DNA from: an uncultured Lachnospiraceae bacterium
Lineage (GTDB): Bacteria; Bacillota; Clostridia; Lachnospirales; Lachnospiraceae
Direction of reading: 5' to 3'
Length of the DNA: 52,518 bases
Assembly (NCBI GenBank): GCA_910584915.1
Contig: CAJUDM010000031.1
Coordinates: 1 to 52,518 of the forward strand
Positions within the stretch are counted from its first letter, which is position 1; each line of letters starts with the position of its first letter. The notes beneath the pieces were generated by a model that worked only from the letters and a program-made list of their open reading frames with translations, was not told the origin of the DNA and searched no databases. Shown piece by piece: positions 34,223 through 41,633 of this stretch. A program made the translations under genes and the position numbers.

Positions 34223-35185
34223 TTATCTTTCCCTCGTCATTATCACACTGCCGTCCTCCAGTGTCTGCGTCTGCCAGTCCGTCGCCTCCGCATCCTCCTT
34301 CATCAGATCTTCCATCGCTCTGTCGGTGATCACCCTGCTGGTATCCGTGCTAAGGCCGAGGAACCTCTGGTTATAGCGCGAGAAGGTAAGGGTTGCGATC
34401 TGCCCGTTTTCTCCGTATACCTCCATCGTGATATCCGGATTGTTGTCGCTGCTGTACCCCTGACAACTGTACTTTACATCCGCCACCGGGCCGCCAACCA
34501 GGTTACAGCACTCCGCTATCTCCTTCGCCGCTTCCGCATAGACGCCGTAATTGTTTTCCAGGGAGGAATCATACCCTAACGGCACATCCACATCCAATGT
34601 CTCCGAGCAGCTTAACATGAACAGTTCTCCCGTCACCGCATCGATAAAAAAGTGCCATGTATCGTCATCCGTCTTAACCTCCTCCCCGAAGCGCACATCT
34701 CCGTCCCAAAAAGCCCGTGGAAAAGTAACCGTTCCGCTGTCGTAGCTCATGTAGACGTTTGCCCCCTCTTTGTCAAATCCCATGATGTCCTCCAGATACT
34801 TCATGCCCAGCGCTGCCGCCTCCTCCATGGTCAGGTCGATGGATGTCGGCGTCCCTGTATTCAGGCTGCTCATGCTGGCATGATAGTCCAGCCTGTCGGC
34901 AATTCCGTCGTCTATTTTACTCCCGGTCTCCGCACCGGCTTCACCGGTTTCCCTGTTCTCCTCTTTTGTCACCGTCTCATCCATCTCCGGAACCGAATTG
35001 ACCGCCGGAACATGATAGCTGGTGGGCACCTTTTCCATCTCGTTCAACCCGGCGCGGGTGGTCATCTCCGCCGTAAAGCCAAAGATCCCCGCGCTGATCC
35101 CGCTCACCGCGAGAAGCGCCGCCGCGATCACCGGGAACCTTCTGGTGTTTCTGCCTTCTGATTTTTTCCTGTCTTTGTTTGTCAT
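34223..35185 (-). CDS. Exported protein of unknown function with PepSY-like tail
   Basis: A 320-residue protein with a basic N-terminus and one hydrophobic segment (residues about 17-38), then an extracytoplasmic region. Residues about 115-320 look like two alpha/beta repeats, LTMEEAAALGMKYLEDI and later AAKEIAECCN, each followed by strands. This is reminiscent of PepSY or YpeB C-terminal repeats, which often inhibit proteases or sense envelope state. GGAGG lies eight bases before the ATG. It follows the histidine kinase gene on the same strand and could be an accessory of the two-component system. The assignment is tentative. Confidence 0.65.
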   Translation of the reverse strand: MTNKDRKKSEGRNTRRFPVIAAALLAVSGISAGIFGFTAEMTTRAGLNEMEKVPTSYHVPAVNSVPEMDETVTKEENRETGEAGAETGSKIDDGIADRLDYHASMSSLNTGTPTSIDLTMEEAAALGMKYLEDIMGFDKEGANVYMSYDSGTVTFPRAFWDGDVRFGEEVKTDDDTWHFFIDAVTGELFMLSCSETLDVDVPLGYDSSLENNYGVYAEAAKEIAECCNLVGGPVADVKYSCQGYSSDNNPDITMEVYGENGQIATLTFSRYNQRFLGLSTDTSRVITDRAMEDLMKEDAEATDWQTQTLEDGSVIMTRER

Positions 35186-35389
35186 GTTTTTTCCCTCCGT
35201 TCTGTGTTTGTCAGAAAATATCGTCTGATTTTCTTTTACAATGACAGAATAACGGAAAAATATTTCAGAAAAATATACATCCTGTTATTGAGTTGTAAAA
35301 ACTCTTCATCACAGTTCTTTTTAGCGTCTGGCGCTATTATCTAAATGACATTGGGCGCTGAACCATTACAGCTTTTCCATATCTTTCCT

Positions 35390-36928
35390 TCACAGCGGCA
35401 GCATAATCTGCGCCGTCGTTCCCTTCCCCGGCTCAGAGATAAACATAAGGCTTCCCCGATGGAGCTGCACGATCCTCTCACAGATGGAGAGTCCCAGCCC
35501 AGCCCCGCCTGCCGCGCGGCTTCTCGACTTGTCCACCCGGTAAAAGGCTTCCTTGATGTGGGCGATCTGTTCCTTCGTCATCCCGATCCCCTGATCCGCC
35601 ACCTCCAATATCAGTCTGTCTTTCTCCGTCTTCGCCCCGCTCCTTTCTTCTATCAGCCTGCTTCCTTCCGCCTTCATCCCGCTCTTTTTTTCTATCAGCC
35701 CGCTTCCTTCCGCCTTCACCCCGTTCTTTTCCTTTATCAGCCGATCCTCCTCCTCTTTCTCTCCACCCCTCTCCTCCCTCGCGCGGAGAGAGATACAGGA
35801 GCCCTCAGGGCTCGCCTTCAGCGCGTTGTCGATCAGATTGCCGAGAAGGGTGATCAGAAGTTCCATATTTCCGACAACCTGCTCTGTTCCACAGACAAAA
35901 GAAAGGGCGATCCCCTTTTTTTCCGCTTTCACCTGCATGATGCCGCAGACTCTCCGAAACAGTTCCTCCACCGGGCAGTTTTCCGTCTCGATCTCCCGCA
36001 GGGCGGCGAGATCCAGGAGCTGGTATGCCATATTCTGGAGCCTTTTGCACTCGGAAAGAATAAACTGTGTGCACTCAAAACGCTCCTTTTCCGTCACAGG
36101 GGCTTTCTGGAGATATTCCGCATAACCGTAGATCGCCGTCAGCGGCGTTCTGAGTTCATGGGCAAAGTTGTCGATAAACTGCTGTTTCCGGTCTGCCGTC
36201 TCCTGCAAAAGATTGATATGGGATTCCACCTGCCCCGCCATCAGGTTAAAATGATCCGCCATCACCGCGATCTCATCCTTTCCCTTGACATGCAGCCTGG
36301 CGTGGTAGTCGCCCTCCGCGATCACACGGGACGCCGCGGAGATTTCCCGCAGCGGCCTGAAAAGGATATCCAGAAATTTTACCAGAAACAGGGCGAGAAG
36401 AAAAGTGACCACCGTATTCACTGTAAAGAGCATATTCTTCATATCCCTCCAGGATTCCAGCGTGTCGGAAAGCCCGCTGCAGTACCAGAGCCCGTACTCC
36501 TGAAAGGGCGCCGGAAAACGCCCGTAGACGCACAACTGCCACGCCGGCTCTCTCCGGATAAAGACCATCCGCTCGGACTGGTTTATCTCCGCAAAAAAAC
36601 TGCCGGGGTTCTCCCCCGGCGTCCTCTCTCCCGACTGCCAGATCCATTCTTCCCCGCAGGAAACGGCAAACTTGTTGTCCCTGTTCTGGGAATAGCGGGA
36701 GTAGTTTCTCATCATCTCACCCATGGATGCCTTCACATCCCCTCCGCGGTTTTTTACGGCCTGCATATCCCCGAGGATGCCCGATGAGATCACATAATGC
36801 TCCGCCAGAACCTTCTCCTTCTCCGCGCTTATCTGCTCCCGCAGAGTGACAAGGGAGACGATCAGCATGCTGGAATTGAGAAAGACAATGAAAAGCAACA
36901 ATGTCACAAGAAAAGTTTTCTTCTTCAT
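35390..36928 (-). CDS. Sensor histidine kinase with tandem repeats inside the ATPase domain
   Basis: A membrane kinase of 512 residues, partner of the response regulator encoded upstream. TM1 is about 6-28 and TM2 about 166-190, with an extracytoplasmic sensor between them, then HAMP, HisKA with the phospho-acceptor His in FAHELRTPLTA (about 254) and a HATPase domain. The N box is NLIDNALKA (about 370), the G1 box DQGIGM (about 446), and GAGLGLSI follows. Between N and G1 boxes there are three exact-length 14-residue repeats (LI-K/E-rich, roughly residues 398-439) not expected in this fold. AAGGA lies upstream of the ATG. Confidence 0.93.
   Translation of the reverse strand: MKKKTFLVTLLLFIVFLNSSMLIVSLVTLREQISAEKEKVLAEHYVISSGILGDMQAVKNRGGDVKASMGEMMRNYSRYSQNRDNKFAVSCGEEWIWQSGERTPGENPGSFFAEINQSERMVFIRREPAWQLCVYGRFPAPFQEYGLWYCSGLSDTLESWRDMKNMLFTVNTVVTFLLALFLVKFLDILFRPLREISAASRVIAEGDYHARLHVKGKDEIAVMADHFNLMAGQVESHINLLQETADRKQQFIDNFAHELRTPLTAIYGYAEYLQKAPVTEKERFECTQFILSECKRLQNMAYQLLDLAALREIETENCPVEELFRRVCGIMQVKAEKKGIALSFVCGTEQVVGNMELLITLLGNLIDNALKASPEGSCISLRAREERGGEKEEEDRLIKEKNGVKAEGSGLIEKKSGMKAEGSRLIEERSGAKTEKDRLILEVADQGIGMTKEQIAHIKEAFYRVDKSRSRAAGGAGLGLSICERIVQLHRGSLMFISEPGKGTTAQIMLPL
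35609..35734 (-). repeat. Three tandem 42-bp repeats within the histidine kinase gene
   Basis: Units start at 35609, 35651 and 35693, and a partial fourth begins at 35735. All are 42 bases, so the frame is kept. Copies two and three are nearly identical. They encode Lys/Glu-rich 14-residue units beginning Leu-Ile. Confidence 0.85.
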
Positions 36929-36962
36929 TGTACAGGATTTTCCTTCCGATTTTTCGAGTTTG

Positions 36963-37162
36963 AAGCAAAGCTTTGCTTACTGTAAAAGTCTCAACCTTCA
37001 ATCAGGACTGCGCACTTGCTGCGCTGTCCGTACGCGCGCCATGCAGCTTGCTGCATGTATGCATTTATGAAGAACTAAACGCCCACTTTTATTTATGGTG
37101 GTGCAATTCCGGTTGCATGGGCGTTTAGTTAAACAACTGCCTCGTAAGCGAACTTGTTCGCT
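36963..37162. repeat. Cluster of five palindromes between response regulator and kinase genes
   Basis: Perfect or near-perfect hairpins lie at 36963-36978 (AAGCAAAG/CTTTGCTT), 37005-37029, 37041-37056 (ATGCAGC/GCTGCAT), 37073-37130 (13-bp arms around an inner GCAA/TTGC stem) and 37147-37162 (AGCGAAC/GTTCGCT). Three of them are centred on CTTG. They fill the 238-base gap inside the two-component operon. Confidence 0.7.
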
Positions 37163-37166
37163 TTTT

Positions 37167-37820
37167 TCATACCGGAGCCTCCAGGCGGTAGCCCAGCTTA
37201 TAGACCGTGACGATCCGCTCATCCAGCCCAAGCTTTGCGCGGAGCCGCTGGATATGTACATCCACCGTGCGGGTGCCGCCGCCGAAGTCATATCCCCAGA
37301 CCAGGTCAAGAAGTTTTTCCCTTGAAAGCGCTATATTGCGGTTTTTTACCAGCGTCTCAAACAGTTCATACTCCTTCGGCGTACAGTCCACCGGTTTTTC
37401 ATCCACAAAAATCATCCTTCTCCCATAATCCAGCCTCACATGATCCAGCTCGAAATACGTTTCGGACTTCTTTGTCCGTCTGAGCACCGCCTCCACTCTC
37501 GCCGCAAGTTCCAGCATCTGGAACGGTTTTGTGATATAGTCGTCCGCCCCTCTGCCCAGTACCCGCAGCTTATCGGACAATCCGCTCTTCGCCGTCAGAA
37601 AGATGACAGGAATCCCGTGAACCTGGTCAAACACTTCGTAGCCGTCCGCACCCGGCAGCATGATATCCAGTATGACCAGATCAAAATTTTTCTGACACAG
37701 AAATGTTATCGCCTCATTTCCGTCGAACGCCTGGGTACAGTGATGCCCCTTCAGCCCCAGGTTTCTCCGGATCAGCTCGTTGATAGAGGGCTCATCCTCC
37801 ACGATCAGTATTTCAGCCAT
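37167..37820 (-). CDS. OmpR/PhoB-family response regulator
   Basis: A 217-residue response regulator. The receiver domain has the acidic pocket at VEDE and the phospho-acceptor Asp52 in LVILDIMLPG, the conserved T/K in FLTAKSG and a standard beta5. The C-terminal winged helix shows the PKEYELFETLVKN and VDVHIQRLRAKLG blocks of OmpR/PhoB regulators. AAGGAG precedes the ATG. It is first in the operon, followed by the kinase gene after a palindrome-rich gap. Target genes are not evident from the window. Confidence 0.95.
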   Translation of the reverse strand: MAEILIVEDEPSINELIRRNLGLKGHHCTQAFDGNEAITFLCQKNFDLVILDIMLPGADGYEVFDQVHGIPVIFLTAKSGLSDKLRVLGRGADDYITKPFQMLELAARVEAVLRRTKKSETYFELDHVRLDYGRRMIFVDEKPVDCTPKEYELFETLVKNRNIALSREKLLDLVWGYDFGGGTRTVDVHIQRLRAKLGLDERIVTVYKLGYRLEAPV

Positions 37821-37910
37821 GATATATTGCTCCTTATCACGTTTTTCATCTGATCTTACCAGATAATTATTGCAGAGTTGTAAACAATGCCATTAAATTT
37901 GGCATTCATT

Positions 37911-38624
37911 TTATATGTATACAATCTCAAAATTCTCCGTCTCCGGCATTCCCGCAAAGATCGAAATAATCTCCTCCTTCGTGTAGCGCGCCGGTATCGT
38001 CACATGGCAGCTGATCTGAAAGGAATCGCTGTCCATCTTCTCCCACTTAAACTGCTGGACATGGATATGATACTTCTCCAGTTTTTCCAGCACCTTCTCA
38101 TACTCACCGGCATCATGCTCTATATGGAAGACCACCTGCGCCCGGATCGTCTGCCGCACGATCCAGAGATTTCTGTGGAGCACATACTGCATCCCCAGGA
38201 CAAGAGCCGTCACCCCGAAACCAAGGATGTACATCCCCGCGCCAAACGCCATACCGATGGCGATCGTCGCCATCAGCCCCGCCGCAGTGGTTGTCCCGCT
38301 GACATGCCCCTGCTTTCCGGTAATGATGATGCCGCCCAGAATACCGATTCCGGTAATGATGCTTGCCGCGATCCTCGATACGTCCCAGGAAACCCCTGAT
38401 GTACCTATCACGTCCAGAAAACCGTACTTTGAGATGATCATCATAAGCGCCGCCGCCATGGAGATCATCATATGTGTCCGCGTCCCCGCCACCTTGATCC
38501 TCTGCTGCCTCTCAATCCCGATGATCCCGCCGCAGAGCATCGCCAGTACGATCCTCGAAAAGAAAATAAACTGTTGTCCTAAAAACCCTCCATCCACGAC
38601 TGCCTTCATACTCTTATCCCCCAT
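37911..38624 (-). CDS. MgtC/SapB family membrane protein
   Basis: A 237-residue protein with four to five membrane segments in the first 140 residues, containing the MgtC/SapB hallmark GGIIGIERQQ...G-RTH and the GGIIITGKQGHVSGTTTAAG loop. The last 80 residues form a soluble ACT-like domain. The family is linked to magnesium homeostasis and membrane stress. ATG 38624 with AGGGG four bases away is chosen; ATG 38609 is about as likely. It lies downstream of the BrkB-like gene on the same strand. Confidence 0.88.
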   Translation of the reverse strand: MGDKSMKAVVDGGFLGQQFIFFSRIVLAMLCGGIIGIERQQRIKVAGTRTHMMISMAAALMMIISKYGFLDVIGTSGVSWDVSRIAASIITGIGILGGIIITGKQGHVSGTTTAAGLMATIAIGMAFGAGMYILGFGVTALVLGMQYVLHRNLWIVRQTIRAQVVFHIEHDAGEYEKVLEKLEKYHIHVQQFKWEKMDSDSFQISCHVTIPARYTKEEIISIFAGMPETENFEIVYI

Positions 38625-38777
38625 GTATCCCCTGACTTTATCTGATATAAACCGAACCCTGAAAAAAATAAATTTCATTTCATGCCCAGCTGCTTTGCCT
38701 CGTCGCAGATTCGATGCCCCGCCAGCTGCTGCAGAGTTTTTGAGATTCATCCCGCTGCCCGGATCCGAAGGCCGCTT

Positions 38778-39647
38778 TTACCGGTTTCTCCTCACTCTTT
38801 TCTCCCATATATACTCATTCGCCGGTCTGAAATATTTATTGATATGTGCCCCCACCATCACAATATAACTCATGAAGTAGAGCCATAACAGGACAATGAC
38901 CACCGTTGCCAGTGATCCGTAAACGCCGAAATCTCCAAAGTATTCCAGATAGACAGAAAATCCCAGGGAAAAGCCATTCCAGATGACTGCCGTAAAAATC
39001 GCCCCCGGCATCTGCATCAGAAACTTCTGCCGCCGTCCCGGCACATAGCTGTAGATCAGCATGAATAATACTGTCAACACCATCCAGACATACAAAAACC
39101 GTACCCGCGTAACCACCGAGTAAACAATATCTCCCCCCGGAATACTGTCTATGAACATTCTGACGATCAGCTTCCCCAGCCCGCTGAACAACATCGATAT
39201 GATGACCGCTACGATCAGCAGGACTGTATAGACCGCCGCGATCAGCCTGACATAAATATAATTTTTCTTCTCCTCCACCTCATTCACCGCATTCAATCCA
39301 TGCATCAATGCCATCATCCCCTTGCCCGCTGACCAAAGCATCACCAGCACCGCCAGAGAGATTCCGCCGGCGGACTGCCCGTACACATCCGCAATGATAG
39401 AATTCAAGAACATCCCTATCACACCGGGCAGTACGGCATTGATGGATTCTCTGAGCACATCCTGCGTGATATTCACATAGGGCAGGATCGAACAGACCAG
39501 ATACAGGATCGGGATCAGGGAGATAAACAGAAAAAATGCCGTACTCGCAGCGAAAGAACTGATATTCTTTATCGCCATCTGCCTGCCGAACCGGTAAAAT
39601 ATCTGATAGAGTTTTTTCGTCATCGAACTGTTTTTCTGCTCTTTCAA
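38778..39647 (-). CDS. YihY/BrkB (UPF0761) family membrane protein
   Basis: A 289-residue integral membrane protein with about six segments, including SFAASTAFFLFISLIPILYLV, and a short basic tail. The family, first called BrkB or ribonuclease BN, has no agreed function and may be a transporter or envelope factor. It starts at TTG 39647, whose TTGA overlaps the stop codon of the SpoIID-like gene, with GGGGAG upstream. This is strong evidence of translational coupling. ATG 39623 is a fallback start. Confidence 0.88.
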   Translation of the reverse strand: MKEQKNSSMTKKLYQIFYRFGRQMAIKNISSFAASTAFFLFISLIPILYLVCSILPYVNITQDVLRESINAVLPGVIGMFLNSIIADVYGQSAGGISLAVLVMLWSAGKGMMALMHGLNAVNEVEEKKNYIYVRLIAAVYTVLLIVAVIISMLFSGLGKLIVRMFIDSIPGGDIVYSVVTRVRFLYVWMVLTVLFMLIYSYVPGRRQKFLMQMPGAIFTAVIWNGFSLGFSVYLEYFGDFGVYGSLATVVIVLLWLYFMSYIVMVGAHINKYFRPANEYIWEKRVRRNR

Positions 39648-41263
39648 ATGCTGCTCCCCTGATAGTATGTCCGTAAGATCTCCCGATAGCTGTTCCCGGC
39701 AAGCGCCATATGTTTCGCCCCGTTCTGGGACATCCCCACACCGTGCCCGAAACCGCCTCCTACTATAATATATCCTACCATATTTCCTTTTTTGTTACAA
39801 ATACTTTGCAGGGAAATAAACGCGCTTGGCAAAAGCTCCCCGGCCTGAAACGCCGTGTCATCCTGCAGTGCCACAGCACCGCCCTGCGCCAGTACATAGC
39901 GGATATTGTATTCCCCCCATACATACACGGTTCCTTTCCCGCAGGAGATCCTCACGCAGTCCGCAACTCCGCCCTCCTGCCTCTCGGAAATGCTCATATC
40001 CATAATATTGCCAAGTTCCTTCTCCGTTATTTCAGGTTCCGAAGCATCCTTTCCGCTCTCCGCCCAGACAAGCCTCCTGTTCACCTCCTGGCGTTCCCTG
40101 CAGCGTTTCAATATTTCTCCTGTATCCGCTCCTTCACATCGATAATCCCATCTGTAAAACGCATCTTCCGCCTCCAGATGCCCCTCCTGTTTTTGACTAA
40201 TATAGTCAAAAAAATCCTGATTCATCAGGTCGATCTCCTCCTGTCCCTTCCGCAGCACAGGGCGCTGTGTCTCGCCCCCGTGCCAGACAGACAATTGTGT
40301 CCCTCTCCCGCAGGAAGTGGAATAATAATAGCATTCCATGTAGCTGCCGTCCTCCCTCCGCAGCACTTCCCCCGCCGTCTCCTCCACCGCCAGATCCCCC
40401 TGTTCCGCTGTCTCCAGATTGCGATAAACCTGACAGGCGGTACTGTCATCCACCGCCGCATTATACTGTGGATAGGCTTTATTGTCCTGCTTCATTTCGG
40501 CGTAGGTACGGGCGCAGACAGCCTGAGCCTTCAGCGCCTCAAGCGGATAGGACGAAGGCATCTCACTGGGCAGCACACCTTTCACATATTCCTCCGTCTC
40601 CACTTCATTGATCAGCACAAGCCCCGCCCCTTCACGCCGTATCTCCAAAACACCCTCATAGGAGGGATGTCCACAGGATCTGTCCAGGCTCACCACCTGG
40701 ATCCTCCCTTCCTCGCTGTCACCGGCGCGTATCCGGATGATATCCGTCTTTTCAAAATAAGGACTCTTTTCCGTGATCTCCAGTGCCTCCCCGCCGGCCT
40801 CCAGCAGAATCTTCTCATGATAGATCCCGCCCGCACCGGTCAGTACCACTCTGATTTTTTCTGATGCCTCATTTTGTGCCTCCCCCGCTTTTTGAGGAGA
40901 TTCTTCCTTTCCGTCCTCTCTGACATCCTTCTCCTGCTCTTTCGCTTTTTGACTTTCAGCCTCTTCTTTTTCCACGCCGTCCTCTGCACTGCTCTTTTCA
41001 TCGTTGCTTTTTCTGTTCTCCTCCCCGCTTTTGCCGTTCCCTTCTCCCCTGTCTCCAAAAATCTCCCAAAAAGGATACTCCTGTTCCTCACTGTCCGGAA
41101 ACCTCTTCTCCGGCCACCCTATCTCCAGTACCCCGTCTTCCTCCTGCACAGTATGCCCCGCTTCAATGCACGCCTTCTGCAGCTTTTGATAGCAGAACAG
41201 CAGCCACAAAAAGATTACCAGAAAATATGCCGCTAAAAAGATGAATGGTTTACGATTTCTCAT
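39644..41263 (-). CDS. SpoIID/LytB-domain protein
   Basis: A membrane-anchored protein of 539 residues. One membrane segment (about 5-25) is followed by a very charged Lys/Glu/Ser/Gln-rich linker (about 70-130), a small beta domain, and the SpoIID domain with EYVKGVLPSEMPSSYPLEALKAQAVCARTYA, whose SEMP Glu is catalytic in the family. SpoIID is a lytic transglycosylase that degrades glycan during engulfment. This longer, linker-bearing form lies outside a spoII/atp locus and may be an LytB-like cell-wall enzyme instead. Its stop overlaps the start of the BrkB-like gene. The AGG binding site is weak. Confidence 0.88.
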   Translation of the reverse strand: MRNRKPFIFLAAYFLVIFLWLLFCYQKLQKACIEAGHTVQEEDGVLEIGWPEKRFPDSEEQEYPFWEIFGDRGEGNGKSGEENRKSNDEKSSAEDGVEKEEAESQKAKEQEKDVREDGKEESPQKAGEAQNEASEKIRVVLTGAGGIYHEKILLEAGGEALEITEKSPYFEKTDIIRIRAGDSEEGRIQVVSLDRSCGHPSYEGVLEIRREGAGLVLINEVETEEYVKGVLPSEMPSSYPLEALKAQAVCARTYAEMKQDNKAYPQYNAAVDDSTACQVYRNLETAEQGDLAVEETAGEVLRREDGSYMECYYYSTSCGRGTQLSVWHGGETQRPVLRKGQEEIDLMNQDFFDYISQKQEGHLEAEDAFYRWDYRCEGADTGEILKRCRERQEVNRRLVWAESGKDASEPEITEKELGNIMDMSISERQEGGVADCVRISCGKGTVYVWGEYNIRYVLAQGGAVALQDDTAFQAGELLPSAFISLQSICNKKGNMVGYIIVGGGFGHGVGMSQNGAKHMALAGNSYREILRTYYQGSSI

Positions 41264-41309
41264 ATTTCATATTATTCTGAACCTTGTCTTTTCATGCGCA
41301 CCTTAACAT

Positions 41310-41351
41310 AAAAAGACGAGTATAAAGCAATCTGCTCTTACTCGTCTTTTT
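41310..41351 (-). terminator. Terminator of the 6S-like RNA
   Basis: A 13-bp perfect stem (41310-41322 with 41339-41351) ends in TTTTTAT on the minus strand. The stem includes A/T-rich ends, so it may work in both directions. Confidence 0.8.
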
Positions 41352-41379
41352 CTCTTATTCTCATTTAATAAGAATTCTG

Positions 41380-41565
41380 AACCCCCAAAATGCCGAACCC
41401 TGTAAGTTGACTCCTAGCAAACGCCAGGTGGGTTACCGCAAACACACTTCTGCCTTCCACTGCTTAGGCTTCCGCCCGGAGGCCTGACATCCATGTGATA
41501 ATATAGGAGTCCCGTTTAAAGTAAATGTAGGTTCAAAATAACAGGAATTCTCATGCATTTCAGGT
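41380..41565 (-). ncRNA. ssrS: 6S-like RNA gene
   Basis: A gene-free 370-base gap holds a strong promoter, an RNA of about 185 bases and a terminator. On the minus strand a closing stem GAACC/GGTTC is followed by GACTCCTA/TAGGAGTC, with single-stranded bulges between, inner GGC-CCG/CGG-GCC stems and a long central region. This extended rod with bulges is the shape of 6S RNA, which binds sigma-A RNA polymerase. It matches my memory of clostridial 6S sequences (GGGACTCCTATATT), but no search was run. Confidence 0.62.
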
Positions 41566-41573
41566 TAATACTT

Positions 41574-41602
41574 ATTATAGCCTTTTCCTTCAGAATTTAC
41601 AA
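41574..41602 (-). promoter_or_regulatory. Promoter of the 6S-like RNA
   Basis: On the minus strand TTGTAA (41597-41602) and TATAAT (41574-41579) are 17 bases apart, just after the chemoreceptor stop codon. Confidence 0.75.
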
Positions 41603-41633
41603 CAGAAATTGTAAAAATTCTCTGGAAAAAATT

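Noticed and set aside
35345..36787. Long plus-strand open frame opposite the histidine kinase
   Set aside because: It mirrors the kinase gene, has a low-complexity His/Arg/Pro-rich translation, no ribosome binding site and no recognisable motif.
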